Source of the DNA: Deltaproteobacteria bacterium
GTDB taxonomy: Bacteria > Myxococcota_A > Polyangia > Polyangiales > Ga0077539
Length of the DNA stretch: 36,320 nucleotides
Assembly: GCA_030694465.1 (NCBI GenBank)
Contig: JAUXYJ010000013.1
Location: forward strand, 1 to 36,320
Reading direction: 5' to 3'
Every line of letters begins with the position of its first letter. Within the stretch, counting starts at the first letter, position 1. A program made the translations under genes and the position numbers. The notes beneath the pieces are model-generated. The model was not told the DNA's origin and searched no databases. It was given only the letters and a program-made list of their open reading frames with translations. Of this stretch, positions 1-7,830 are shown in pieces.

Positions 1-203
1 CTCGCTGCGGCGGTGGCACTGCGCGTCCGGCGAGTCGCTAACGCATCGCATGCAAGCGCTACGCGCCAGCATGCGACGCTCGCTCCTCGGCGGTCGCTCC
101 GTGCTTTTTCCCGCCGCAGCCATCCTCATCATCACCCCCCAGTGGGCACACTGGACTGGGCGCCTCTTCTTCTCCTTCGTCCGGCACGAAGGAGAAGAAG
201 AGG
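1..203 (-). repeat. Left arm of copy 1 (hairpins H1 and H2)
   Basis: Reading outward on the minus strand. H1 is 163-203: an 18-bp perfect stem (left strand cctcttcttctccttcgt) around a 5-nt loop. H2 is 46-76: an 8-bp stem TCGCATGC/GCATGCGA (46-53 with 69-76), a 2x2 internal loop, then GCGC/GCGC (56-59 with 63-66) around a three-base loop. The block 82-125 between them is one half of the 44-bp perfect inverted repeat. About 125 bp (1-125) is almost identical to 7435-7559. Confidence 0.8.
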
Positions 204-472
204 GGTCACTCGGTCGGGCTCAAGAGCGCAATGGAGCTGGATTTATCCTAACGAAGTGAGACAACAGAGCACTTCACTGTGTACCCCAGCGACGTCGCCG
301 GGTCAATCGTGTTGCCGCGGAATGCACGGCACCCAGTGATTGAGCAAGTGCACCCAGCGACGTCGCCGGATGGGAGCAACGAGCTGCGAGCAACGGGCTG
401 CGAGCAACGGGTAACGCGGGGCCGCAGATGGGTGCTTCATTGCGTAGATTGTCTGGGAAATCCCAGCTGAAA
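204..472. repeat. Core of copy 1 between the two H1 hairpins
   Basis: A roughly 270-bp core. It holds the palindrome gcgacgtcgc twice (289-298 and 357-366) and a 14-bp unit beginning gagcaacg repeated three times from 374, 388 and 402. A short palindrome, ctgggaaatcccag, lies near 453-466, next to the right H1 hairpin. The same landmarks occur in the core of copy 2 but in reverse orientation. No open frame with coding character was seen. Confidence 0.65.
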
Positions 473-832
473 CCCCCTTCTTGCCTTCGTGCCGGACGAA
501 GGCGAGAAGGGGGCCCCCGGCACCCACTGTGACGCGGTGGGGGATGAGTGGATGGCTGCGGCGGGAAAAAGCACGGAGCGACCGCCGAGGAGCATGCTGC
601 GTTGGCTTTGCGCTTTAGCGCTTTGCCAACGTGGCGTGCGACTCGCCGGACGCGCAGTGCCACCGCCGCAGCGAGGTCCATCAAGTCCACATTCGCGCAC
701 CGTGTTTTCAGTGAGGGCTCGGCCCACCGTGTCCAGGGATAAGAGCCCGCCGTATGCACCGTGTGCATACGCGCGTGCGAGCGTCGCCAGAGCCCAGTGA
801 GCAGGGTCCATCGGGTGTGGGCCCACTGCGCT
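473..832 (+). repeat. Right arm of copy 1 (hairpins H1, H2, H3)
   Basis: H1 is 473-513, an 18-bp stem (left strand cccccttcttgccttcgt) with one T-G wobble and a 5-nt loop. H2 is 599-632: stem cgttggc/gccaacg (600-606 with 625-631), a ttt/ttt internal loop, then GCGCT/AGCGC (610-614 with 617-621). H3 is 752-770: GTATGCAC, loop cgt, GTGCATAC. A second H3 copy lies in the tail at 969-987. H1-to-H2 spacing is 86 bp and H2-to-H3 spacing 120 bp, as in the right arm of copy 2. The block 550-593 is the other half of the 44-bp inverted repeat. Confidence 0.8.
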
Positions 833-1190
833 CTCTTCACGCAACCCTGCACTTTCGCACACGGATCTCACTGTGCCCGCACCCGCCGCACCCCGCGCGC
901 GGCTCCGGCCCACTGCGCTCTTCACGCAACCCTGCCCTTTCGCACACGGATCCATTGGACCCGTGGCCGTATGCACCGTGTGCATACGCGCGTGCGAGCG
1001 TCGCCAGAGCCCAGTGAGCAGAGTCACCCGCGCGAGGGCCCACTACACCGCGCACGTGGCTGCGGCCCACTGCGCTCTTCACGCAACCCTGCACTTTCGC
1101 ACACGGATCTCACTGGACCCATCGCCCACTGCACCGCGCACGTGGCTGCGGCCCACTGCGCTCTGCGCCCACACCCGTTACCCTGTCGCA
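833..1190 (+). repeat. Tandem 85-86 bp units, tail of copy 1
   Basis: Units are anchored by ctcttcacgcaac or close variants at 833, 918, 1075 and 1161. Spacings are 85, 157 and 86 bp. The long interval contains a partial duplication of the H3 region (969-987 and flank). Each unit also carries a segment like ctttcgcacacggatctcac and a variable stretch ending in tgcggccca. Lengths of 85 and 86 are not multiples of three, so translation shifts frame from unit to unit. This argues against a repeat protein. Confidence 0.75.
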
Positions 1191-1273
1191 GACCACCCTC
1201 CGGCGACGCGGTCACACAACAATCGCTCCCACGCGCGTGCCCACGCAGCCCCTGCGCGCTGTACCCTGCGTCC

Positions 1274-2833
1274 ATGTGGGCTTCCGTGCGAGCAGTGTGT
1301 CTCTCTGTCGCGATGACCTTCGCGACGGGCTGCATATCCCCCGCGACCGTCGTCCACGTGCAGATCGACACCGACGCGCCCATCACGCAAGAGCTCACGT
1401 TTCAAGCGACCTTGGCCACACGCGATGGAAGCCAAATGGCACAGACCCCGCGGTGGATCCGCGGAGGCCCGCGCGGTGCGGTCACGCTCCCGGCGTCCTT
1501 CTCGTTGGTCCCTGGCCAGGGACCTCGCGATGCAGCCGTCACGCTCTTCGTCGACGCCACACTCACCACGCCTTCCGTTGGAACCGCTCCCGCGGTGACC
1601 CTCACGTTTCGCCGCACCGCGCAGTTTGAGTTTCGACCCCGCGAGGGCTGGAGACTCCGAGTGTTCATCGCCACGCAGTGCTTTGCGCAGGCCACCGGCT
1701 GCACTGGCACCTCCGCGTGCACCGTCGCTGCGCGGTGCCAAGAGCGCGGTCTCACCTGCGGTGACGAAGGCCAGTGTGTCGCCCCCTCTGCCGAGCTCGA
1801 ACGCGAGGACGGCGACGTATTTGCGCCTCCGCTCCGTGACGCCGCCCCACCGATGGACACCTCGGTAGACCTAGACGCACGGGACGTTGCAACGATGGAC
1901 GAGGAGCCTACTTCTGCGCCCGAGGTGTCGTGTCCAAGTGGCGTCGCCTGTGGCACGAGCTGCGTCAGTCTCAGCGACGATCCGCGCCACTGTGGACGCT
2001 GCGACAACGCGTGCCCCGTGGGTCAGGGCTGCGTGGGCGCGATGTGCACCGCGTGTATCCCGCCCAACACCATGTGCGACGCCGAGTGCGCGAATACACT
2101 GACCAATATCAGACATTGTGGCGCTTGCGGCGCTGCGTGTCCCACCGGCGCGAGCTGCACCGCGGGCGTCTGTCGTTGCCGCCTTGGCGAGTCCGTCTGC
2201 AATGGCGCGTGCAGGCTCACCGGCGGCGCGTGCTCGGTGGGCGTAGGCGCCTGCCAGCGGCCCGGACTGATCATCTGCACTTCCACAGGTCTCCAATGCA
2301 GCGCGACGGCCGGGGCGCCCCAAGCAGAGGTCTGCAACGGACGCGATGACAACTGCGACGGGACCGTGGACGAAGACCCCGCGTGCATAGAGTGCCTCAC
2401 CCTCCCCACGGTGACCACGATTGAGAACCTTACGCTCACGCGCGGTGATCGCGAGTTCGAAGGCCACGGTCCCGACGTGAGGCTCTCGGTGAACTACGCG
2501 ATCGTGGGCTCGCAAGTGCAGGCCCAGGCCTGTGTGACCATGACCGAAACACAGTCTGACTGGACCACAGGGACAGGCTGCCGGACAGTGCTAAGCGCGG
2601 CCGCTGCGACCCCCATCGACGCTGTCTTGGACGTGAACTATCTGCGCACGTACCGCGACAGCAACCACAGCTGCGATGTGCTCGCTGCGGGCCCTGGCGT
2701 GTCGAGCGCGACGTGCATCGGTGACACAAGCGGCGACGACGTGTGCGTCGGAGCGTTCAATTGCGGATCCACGAGCTGCGCGTCGTGTCAGCTCCGGATG
2801 AGCTGCGTGAGGGTCCGCCGTCGCGGAATGTAG
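1274..2833 (+). CDS. Cys-rich myxobacterial lipoprotein with MopE-like motif
   Basis: 519-residue exported lipoprotein of unknown function. The start at 1274 is chosen because it gives a short hydrophobic signal ending in a lipobox (ATGC, Cys at about residue 18); the open frame continues upstream only through the repeat element. Residues about 20-130 look like a beta-rich domain. A Cys-rich middle follows with repeated CGxxC...HCGxCxxxCPxGxxC units (about residues 215-300). Then comes one EVCNGRDDNCDGTVDEDPAC motif of the MopE/metal-binding type and a C-terminal region with further Cys pairs. Such Cys/Asp modules are common in myxobacterial surface proteins, and metal binding is inferred from the motif only. 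It converges on the next gene with 3 bp between stops. The tail of repeat copy 1 ends about 85 bp upstream. Confidence 0.85.
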   Translation: MWASVRAVCLSVAMTFATGCISPATVVHVQIDTDAPITQELTFQATLATRDGSQMAQTPRWIRGGPRGAVTLPASFSLVPGQGPRDAAVTLFVDATLTTPSVGTAPAVTLTFRRTAQFEFRPREGWRLRVFIATQCFAQATGCTGTSACTVAARCQERGLTCGDEGQCVAPSAELEREDGDVFAPPLRDAAPPMDTSVDLDARDVATMDEEPTSAPEVSCPSGVACGTSCVSLSDDPRHCGRCDNACPVGQGCVGAMCTACIPPNTMCDAECANTLTNIRHCGACGAACPTGASCTAGVCRCRLGESVCNGACRLTGGACSVGVGACQRPGLIICTSTGLQCSATAGAPQAEVCNGRDDNCDGTVDEDPACIECLTLPTVTTIENLTLTRGDREFEGHGPDVRLSVNYAIVGSQVQAQACVTMTETQSDWTTGTGCRTVLSAAAATPIDAVLDVNYLRTYRDSNHSCDVLAAGPGVSSATCIGDTSGDDVCVGAFNCGSTSCASCQLRMSCVRVRRRGM

Positions 2834-2836
2834 CCC

Positions 2837-3535
2837 TCAGCGATACGTCGGCAGCGGCTGGTCGTGCACCACAGCCACCCAGCTCCCAAACAAATCCCGC
2901 ACAAAGAGCGCCGCATGCTCGGGCGTCCGCGAGAAAGCACCCAGGTGATACACGATCGAGACCTCGGTCACCGTGTCGCTCACCCGCTGCGCGCTCGCGC
3001 TCCCACGCATGAGCTCAATAAACGAGCTCCCGCGCACTTTTTGCCACCTCGCCGCGAGCACCTGCGGGTCTTGCTCGGTTCCTGCCGCGAGCCCGTGCCG
3101 CCACTCGACGTCGAAGATCACCGTGGCCGCCGCGCGAACAATGTTGTGGGTGCTCCAGCTCTGGACGTACGCAGGGTTGCTCTGCGGTGTGACCCTAAAC
3201 TCCGTGACCTCGCGGCGGTCCGCGCACGCCTCCGCGTTGCGCATCGCAGACCACACCCGCGCCAACGGAGCCCGAATGTACCCACGCGCGTGCACCCAGC
3301 TGTACTCGCGCCCATCGGGAAGCGTCTGCGTGCCCATCAGCACCGTGAGCGTCTCAGGTGTGGGCTCCGTCGCGCTCGTCGGCAACGTCGCCGTGTTGTC
3401 CTCGATGGGCTCGAGCCCCATCGGAAACTGCGTCTGAATATCCCGAGCACAGCCGCTCGCCGACACCCCACTCAGCACACTCAGCACCACGGTGAGAGCC
3501 CGCAGGCGACGCCCGATCTTCTCTGTTCGCTCCAT
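2837..3535 (-). CDS. START/SRPBCC-like lipoprotein
   Basis: 232-residue lipoprotein from the ATG at 3535 (MERTEKIG...). A GTG at 3556 would add seven residues, but neither start has a clear ribosome binding site. The signal ends in ASGC, followed by a short Thr/Pro linker. The body, beginning near the motif YSWVHARGYIRAPLARVW, has the look of a helix-grip START/polyketide-cyclase fold: a beta-strand, then IRAPLARVWSAMRN, then alternating strands with EFRVTPQ, TVIFDVEWRH and TEVSIVYHLGAFSRT. Such domains bind hydrophobic ligands; the ligand here is unknown. The fold call is from sequence pattern and moderately sure. It is convergent with the gene ending at 2833. Confidence 0.75.
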   Translation of the reverse strand: MERTEKIGRRLRALTVVLSVLSGVSASGCARDIQTQFPMGLEPIEDNTATLPTSATEPTPETLTVLMGTQTLPDGREYSWVHARGYIRAPLARVWSAMRNAEACADRREVTEFRVTPQSNPAYVQSWSTHNIVRAAATVIFDVEWRHGLAAGTEQDPQVLAARWQKVRGSSFIELMRGSASAQRVSDTVTEVSIVYHLGAFSRTPEHAALFVRDLFGSWVAVVHDQPLPTYR

Positions 3536-3818
3536 AAGGGAGCGCGATTGCAGCACACTCTGAACCCGCAGTGGGTCTGACGTTCGTCAGTGAATTTGCT
3601 GCACGAGCGGCGTTCATCGAAGCGTCAAGAGACCGGCCAACCACCGCGCGCGAGTACAGCGCAAGGACGACAGCGAGAGCGCAGCCGTAGCGCGATGGCC
3701 CTCACGCGAGGGTCGCACTGAGCACGATCCGCACCGTGCAAAACAGTCCAGGATCCCACCCGGTTCACAGTGTGTCTTGTCGAACCATGGGCCCCCTCCC
3801 CAAGGACTCAAAACGAAC

Positions 3819-4193
3819 TCAGCGCGCGGTGTACGAGATGTGTCCGTCTTCACCGTTGAAGGTGATCGAGGTGAGGGTGCAGAGGTTCACCCCGTGCACG
3901 TCGTTGTTGTGGCCGTCGATGGTGACCCGGACGTCGAACACGCACTGTCCGCGGTAGTTTGTCGGGCGAAACAAGAGGTGATGGCTGGCATTGTTGGCGA
4001 TTACGCCGCTGCCGAGCTGGTCTGGCCCCCACGCAGTCTGGTTGCTTGGGCTCACATACAAGTGCGTGATGGTATCGCCCGTGTGGTTGACCACCGTAAA
4101 GTCGCGGTCCACCCGTTGCGCGTCTGCCACGCTGGACGACGCCACGAGGCCAAGAGTCAAGAGACCAAAAAGACCGAAAGAACGCCTGTTCAT
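3819..4193 (-). CDS. Small secreted beta-rich protein
   Basis: 124-residue exported protein. The start at 4193 follows a gtgagg ribosome binding site and begins a clear signal peptide (MNRRSFGLFGLLTLGLVASS, cleavage likely after VADA). The open frame extends farther upstream, but that part has no coding look. The mature part is about 100 residues with the pattern DFTVVNHTGDTITHLYVSPS then WGPDQLGSGVI, and two cysteines that could pair. This 'LYVSPS..W G.D.LG' pattern occurs in small exported proteins of proteobacteria, some carrying misleading enzyme names in databases. A beta-sandwich is likely and the function unknown. It stands alone; 283 bp separate it from the START-like gene, with nothing recognisable in between. 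Confidence 0.8.
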   Translation of the reverse strand: MNRRSFGLFGLLTLGLVASSSVADAQRVDRDFTVVNHTGDTITHLYVSPSNQTAWGPDQLGSGVIANNASHHLLFRPTNYRGQCVFDVRVTIDGHNNDVHGVNLCTLTSITFNGEDGHISYTAR

Positions 4194-4899
4194 AGAGACC
4201 TCACGAATGATGCAACGCGGGGGTTTGGGAGTGCCCGGCCCTGATGCCAAACACTGCAACGAGACGTTGACCAAACCTGCCTGACATCGACGGCTACAAC
4301 GTGCAAATTCTGACTGCAGGAGCATAACTCCCCATGTCATCTCGACGTCAACGGCAAACAATGGCTCCGACCGGCCCGAAAAAGCCCCCACCGGTGTCCA
4401 CCGCCTTACGCGTCACGCAACGCGCTCCCGGTGCGACTCGTCGGTCATCCGTTGGGCCCTTAGGAGCGATGAGGGCTGGACCGCTCGCCCAGCGCCGCCC
4501 CGCCGCCGTCCCCCTTAAGCCCCTCCAAGGCGCCCAACCTAGGCAGTCCCTCACCGCCTGCCCCCGTCTCGAAGCGCTCTCCCAGGCACTCACGAAGCAC
4601 TGTCCCTCATCGCGAGGGCCCATTTTTGCTATTGGACCCATCACAATTCATTCTCAGAAACCAAGGATCGCTTTGCACAAGCCTCTTCGTGGCTGACCAG
4701 AACCAATCAGCGCTTCTGAGACTACGTTGATTCACCCTGCAGAACCTATTTTTGCTTCCAGACCACTGCTCGCTCACCCTTTAGAACCTATTTTTGTGAT
4801 TTTCTATACTCTCACCCCGTAGCCGCGAGCCCAAAGAAGGCCCAACCCCACCCCCCGAAGCCCCTACGCTGGCCCACGGAGAGAGCGATTCAACCCCTC
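4194..4899. other. 706-bp intergenic region, no convincing gene
   Basis: Upstream of two divergent genes. A 120-codon plus-strand frame at 4334-4696 is Arg/Pro-rich, has weak third-position GC bias and no family resemblance, so it is not called. The segment 4617-4815 is notably AT-richer than the surroundings and carries a repeated 14-mer (separate entry). TATACT at 4805-4810 resembles a sigma-70 -10 box for the gene at 4900, but no good -35 was found. Confidence 0.6.
4741..4796. promoter_or_regulatory. Direct repeat agaacctatttttg, possible operator
   Basis: The 14-mer occurs exactly at 4741-4754 and 4783-4796, 42 bp apart (about four helical turns). A related ggcccatttttgct lies at about 4617. 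A TATACT -10-like box sits 9 bp after the second copy, and the gene at 4900 follows. The arrangement suggests regulator binding sites. This is inference; no regulator is known. Confidence 0.35.
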
Positions 4900-5634
4900 A
4901 TGTCCCCTGTTCTGAGCCTCGAAGAGCGCGCCGCGGCCCTGACACCCGCCCAAGTCCGCCGCCCCAATGTCAACGTGGGCGCCGCGTGCTCGATCGTCCT
5001 GGGCAATTTATCGCGCGTGAAAGAGCACCTACCCGACATCCTTGAGGTGATTCCGGGCTTTGACACAGACCTGGTCCACGGCCTGCGCGCGCTCGCGAGT
5101 TTCACGCTGAGCGCCTATGGGGCTCCCCTGGGCCAAGGCGTCGCTGACAAGCGCGGTGCAGAATACCGTGCAGCCCTCGCGCTGCGCGAGAAGCTCACCC
5201 GCAGCGCCGAGGCGTTGAGCTTACTTGGGCTCGCCAAGCCCCCCAACATCGCCGAAATCCGCGCGATCCCACGGTCTTACCCACAGCTTCCGCTGGCTCT
5301 TCTGGCCCTGCAGACCTTCTTTCTCACCCACCGCGAGGCCCTCGAAGGCCGCCTAGACCTTCCGTGGAGCGAAATCGTCGCACTCGACACGCTCGCCACC
5401 CGCTTGTCCCTCGAGGGCAGCAAGCGCTTTATCCGCGAGAAGCCCCCCAGCAGCAGCGACCAGACCCTGCGCGCGTACACGCTAATGGCCAACGCCTACG
5501 ACGAGGTCCGCGCCGCGCTCGCGTACGTCCGACGTCACCACCACGACGCCGACCGCATCGCCCCTCCGTTTGCCAACCGCCGAGGCTCGGTGGCCGTCCC
5601 CGCGCGCAAAGACCCGCCCGCCGAGACCCCCTGA
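4900..5634 (+). CDS. Helical cytoplasmic protein of unknown function
   Basis: 244-residue protein with no signal peptide or membrane segment; I do not recognise the family. The sequence is almost entirely helix-forming, with several Leu/Ala-rich stretches (residues about 45-80, 85-110, 125-150, 160-215), and ends in a basic, disordered tail rich in Arg, His and Pro. A region such as RVKEHLPDILEVIPGFDTDLVHGL looks like a folded all-alpha core. The start at 4900 has GGAGAG about 15 bp upstream. The gene converges on the beta-propeller lipoprotein with 9 bp between stops. The AT-rich repeat region upstream may control it. Confidence 0.75.
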   Translation: MSPVLSLEERAAALTPAQVRRPNVNVGAACSIVLGNLSRVKEHLPDILEVIPGFDTDLVHGLRALASFTLSAYGAPLGQGVADKRGAEYRAALALREKLTRSAEALSLLGLAKPPNIAEIRAIPRSYPQLPLALLALQTFFLTHREALEGRLDLPWSEIVALDTLATRLSLEGSKRFIREKPPSSSDQTLRAYTLMANAYDEVRAALAYVRRHHHDADRIAPPFANRRGSVAVPARKDPPAETP

Positions 5635-5643
5635 CGGGCTTGG

Positions 5644-6978
5644 TTACCGCGCGTTAGTGTTTTCGGGGCCCCCTCGCGCAGAGGGCCAGCCCGTCTCAGA
5701 GACGCCACGAGACTCTGCGGCGACGGCCGCGAGCAGGTCCGTCTCGGTGATCACGTACACGTCCCCAAAGGGAGAGAGCACCGGCGCCGCGCGCAAGAGC
5801 CCGCCCGAGACCGAGAGAGACCAGCGCTCGCGGCCCGTAGGCTCAATCGCAATCACGCGCGAACCCACCGCGAGATAAGTGACCCCGTCGCGGTCCACCG
5901 TGTGCGTCGCGTCGTGCAAGAAGTCTTGCGGGCCACCGCTGCCCGGCGCGGTCCAGCGCGGCGTCCCATCCGGCGCAAACGAGTAGAGCAACCCGGGAGA
6001 AGTGTTTCCGAGCTTGAGATACACGCTCACGCTGCCGTCGGGCGAGACCACAGGGGCGCCCACCACAAGGCCCGTCTGCCCCGAAGTGCTGGTCCGAAGA
6101 GTGCTTCGCCAGCGCTCGCGCCCCGTGCGAAGGTCCTTGGCGACGAGCACATACGTGCGGATCCCGAAGAGCATCGCGTAGAGCGTGTCGGCTGTGACCG
6201 CGGGGCCCACGACGTGTCGGCGGGTTCCGTCGAGGATCTCGTCGGTGGGACCGTCCCAGAGCATGCGCTCTGCGCGAAGATCAAACGCACGATCAAAGCA
6301 CGCCAAGATCGTCCCCGAGACCGCGCACTCTTCGCCATTGCGAAACTCCCGCGCCAACGTCCGTCGCACGCCATCGCGCGAAAACTGCGCGAGCTCAAAC
6401 CGCGTAGACTCACCGCTCCACGCAAGCACGAGCGGTCCTTGACCCGCAGGCACCCCAAAGAAAGAGCTCAACGTTCGATCAATCGCCAGCGCCCCGAGCG
6501 CCATCCCGTCGCGCTCGTAGCGAAAGACCCCGTACCGCGCATTGCCCCCAACGCTGTTGGTCAACAGCAGCCGCCCGTCGTCCTGAATCCGCGCGTAGGG
6601 TCGCTGCGCGATGTTGCGCGTGGCCGCGGTTCCGACCCACCCGGGGGTTCTCCACAGCAGCACGCCACAGGGGCTCACCGCAGCGAGCCCACGGCCCCCC
6701 TCGGGCTCGACCGTGGGCACATAGATCGTCCCATCGCGGCCCACCGCCGGGTGACCCGTAAAGCCCGCAAGCGTCCACCGCAGAAGCCCCCCGGGCAGCG
6801 AGCGATCGAGACACCCCGGCGCTGTCACATCGGGACGGGTCACATCGGGACTGCTCGCATCGGGACTGCTCGCATCGGGCAGAGGGATCTGGGGTGCGAT
6901 GACGGCGATGAGCTCAGAGCGGGCGCCACAGGCGGCCAAGGGCAGAGCGAGACAGAGCGCAAGCGCGTGGGTTTTCAC
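5644..6978 (-). CDS. PQQ-like beta-propeller lipoprotein
   Basis: 444-residue lipoprotein. The start is a GTG at 6978, giving VKTHALALCLALPLAAC with lipobox LAAC; the open frame runs farther upstream only into repeat DNA. After the lipid-Cys comes a linker with the unit DASSPD/DVTxPD repeated four times. The rest resembles a PQQ-type (BamB-like) propeller. Repeated blades include GLLRWTLAGFTGHPAVGRDG, GRERWRST with GAPVVSPDGSVSVY, GTPRWTAPG and GRERWSLSVSGGLLRAAPVL; each has the pattern W-x-x-x...P-x-x-x-x-D/G. Such proteins are usually scaffolds or sensors at the outer membrane. No enzymatic cofactor ligands were recognised. It lies next to repeat copy 2, whose left end begins about 60 bp upstream. 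Confidence 0.82.
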   Translation of the reverse strand: MKTHALALCLALPLAACGARSELIAVIAPQIPLPDASSPDASSPDVTRPDVTAPGCLDRSLPGGLLRWTLAGFTGHPAVGRDGTIYVPTVEPEGGRGLAAVSPCGVLLWRTPGWVGTAATRNIAQRPYARIQDDGRLLLTNSVGGNARYGVFRYERDGMALGALAIDRTLSSFFGVPAGQGPLVLAWSGESTRFELAQFSRDGVRRTLAREFRNGEECAVSGTILACFDRAFDLRAERMLWDGPTDEILDGTRRHVVGPAVTADTLYAMLFGIRTYVLVAKDLRTGRERWRSTLRTSTSGQTGLVVGAPVVSPDGSVSVYLKLGNTSPGLLYSFAPDGTPRWTAPGSGGPQDFLHDATHTVDRDGVTYLAVGSRVIAIEPTGRERWSLSVSGGLLRAAPVLSPFGDVYVITETDLLAAVAAESRGVSETGWPSARGGPENTNAR

Positions 6979-7059
6979 AGGGATGATGACGGCGAGGGTA
7001 CCACGGCGGGTGAGAGGTGAACGACACCGAGTGCAGGGGGGGGGTGCCAGAGCGCTGGA

Positions 7060-7290
7060 GTGCGTGAAGAGCGCGCGGTTAGGCGGGTGTGGGGCTCCGA
7101 GCGAAAGGGCGATGGGTTGCGTGAGGAGTGCACTGGGCCGCAGCGACGTACGCGGTGTAGCGGGTTCGGGCGCAGTGAGATCCACGTGCGAAAGGGCAGG
7201 GTTGCGTGAAGCGCGCAGCGGGCCGCGGCTGCGTACGCGGTCAAGTGGGTGTGGGTCTCCATGGGATCCGCGTGAAGAGCCCACTGGGCC
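7060..7290 (-). repeat. Tandem units, left tail of copy 2
   Basis: Minus-oriented units anchored by gcgtgaagag or variants at 7062, 7119, 7204 and 7270, with spacings of 57, 85 and 66 bp. One full unit and shortened ones are present. They are the reverse complement of the unit in the right tails. Confidence 0.65.
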
Positions 7291-7636
7291 CACCCCCGAT
7301 GGACCCTGCCCAGTGGGCACTTGCGACGCTCGCACGCTCGTATGTGCACGGCACATACGGCGGGCTCATGTCCCTGGCCCCAGTGGGCCGAGCACCCGCT
7401 GAAAACACGGTGCGCGAATGTGGACTTGATTTACCTCGCTGCGGCGGTGGCACTGCGCGTCCGGCGAGTCGCTAACGCATCGCATGCAAGCACTTCGTGC
7501 CAGCATGCGACGCTCGCTCCTCGGCGGTCGCTCCGTGCTTTTTCCCGCCGCAGCCATCCACTCATCCCCCACCGCGTCACAGTGGGTGCCGTGGGCCCCC
7601 TTCTCGCCTTCGTCCGGCACGAAGGCAAGAAGGGGG
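7291..7636 (-). repeat. Left arm of copy 2 (hairpins H3, H2, H1)
   Basis: H3 is 7340-7358: GTATGTGC, loop acg, GCACATAC. H2 is 7480-7510: stem TCGCATGC/GCATGCGA, 2x2 internal loop, then GCAC/GTGC (7490-7493 with 7497-7500) around ttc. H1 is 7596-7636 and, read outward, is identical over 41 nt to H1 of the right arm of copy 1. The 44-bp block 7516-7559 is identical to 82-125. Confidence 0.8.
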
Positions 7637-7830
7637 GTTTAGCCTGGGATTTCCCTAGCGAGATACACTATTTAACCCGCTGCAGCACCCTCGTTGCTCG
7701 TTGCTCGTTGCTCTCATTCGGCGACGTCGCCGGGGGGGGGCACAGTGAATTCATCGAGGCCCAAGAGCTCAATTTGCTAGAGATACAGACGGCCTAATTG
7801 TGCACTCTGCGAGAGAAAAACCTGGTGACC
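7637..7830. repeat. Core of copy 2, inverted relative to copy 1
   Basis: About 194 bp with the 12-bp palindrome ggcgacgtcgcc (7720-7731), three 7-bp cgttgct units (7692-7712) and a short ctgggattt block next to the left H1. These landmarks correspond to the core of copy 1 read on the opposite strand. A G-run (about 7732-7740) follows the palindrome. The core is shorter than in copy 1 and has diverged. Confidence 0.65.

Larger units (their letters stand above)
1..1190. repeat. Multi-hairpin inverted-repeat element, copy 1 (left end cut by window)
   Basis: Non-coding composite repeat matching the element at 7037-8645. In order it holds a left arm (1-203, reading leftward), a central core (204-472), a right arm (473-832, reading rightward) and a tandem tail (833-1190). 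Left and right arms are inverted repeats of each other; the best block is a perfect 44-bp match between 82-125 and 550-593. Position 1 aligns inside the left arm of copy 2 (about 7435), so the left H3 hairpin and left tail lie outside the window. Open frames here are low-quality, change frame through the 85-86 bp units and have no family resemblance, so I read no gene before 1274. The right boundary is approximate, set where similarity to the tail unit fades. Confidence 0.85.

Noticed and set aside
163..203. H1 hairpins as simple intrinsic terminators
   Set aside because: Long stems are present but no T-run follows on either strand, and they sit far from gene ends.
761..1273. Upstream extension of the 1274 open frame through the repeat
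   Set aside because: It is tail-unit DNA whose frame shifts from unit to unit; the lipoprotein signal begins exactly at 1274.
3614..3853. 79-codon minus-strand frame between two genes
   Set aside because: It overlaps the end of the secreted-protein gene and has no signal or motif.
4334..4696. 120-codon Arg/Pro-rich frame
   Set aside because: Weak third-position GC bias and no family resemblance; likely chance.
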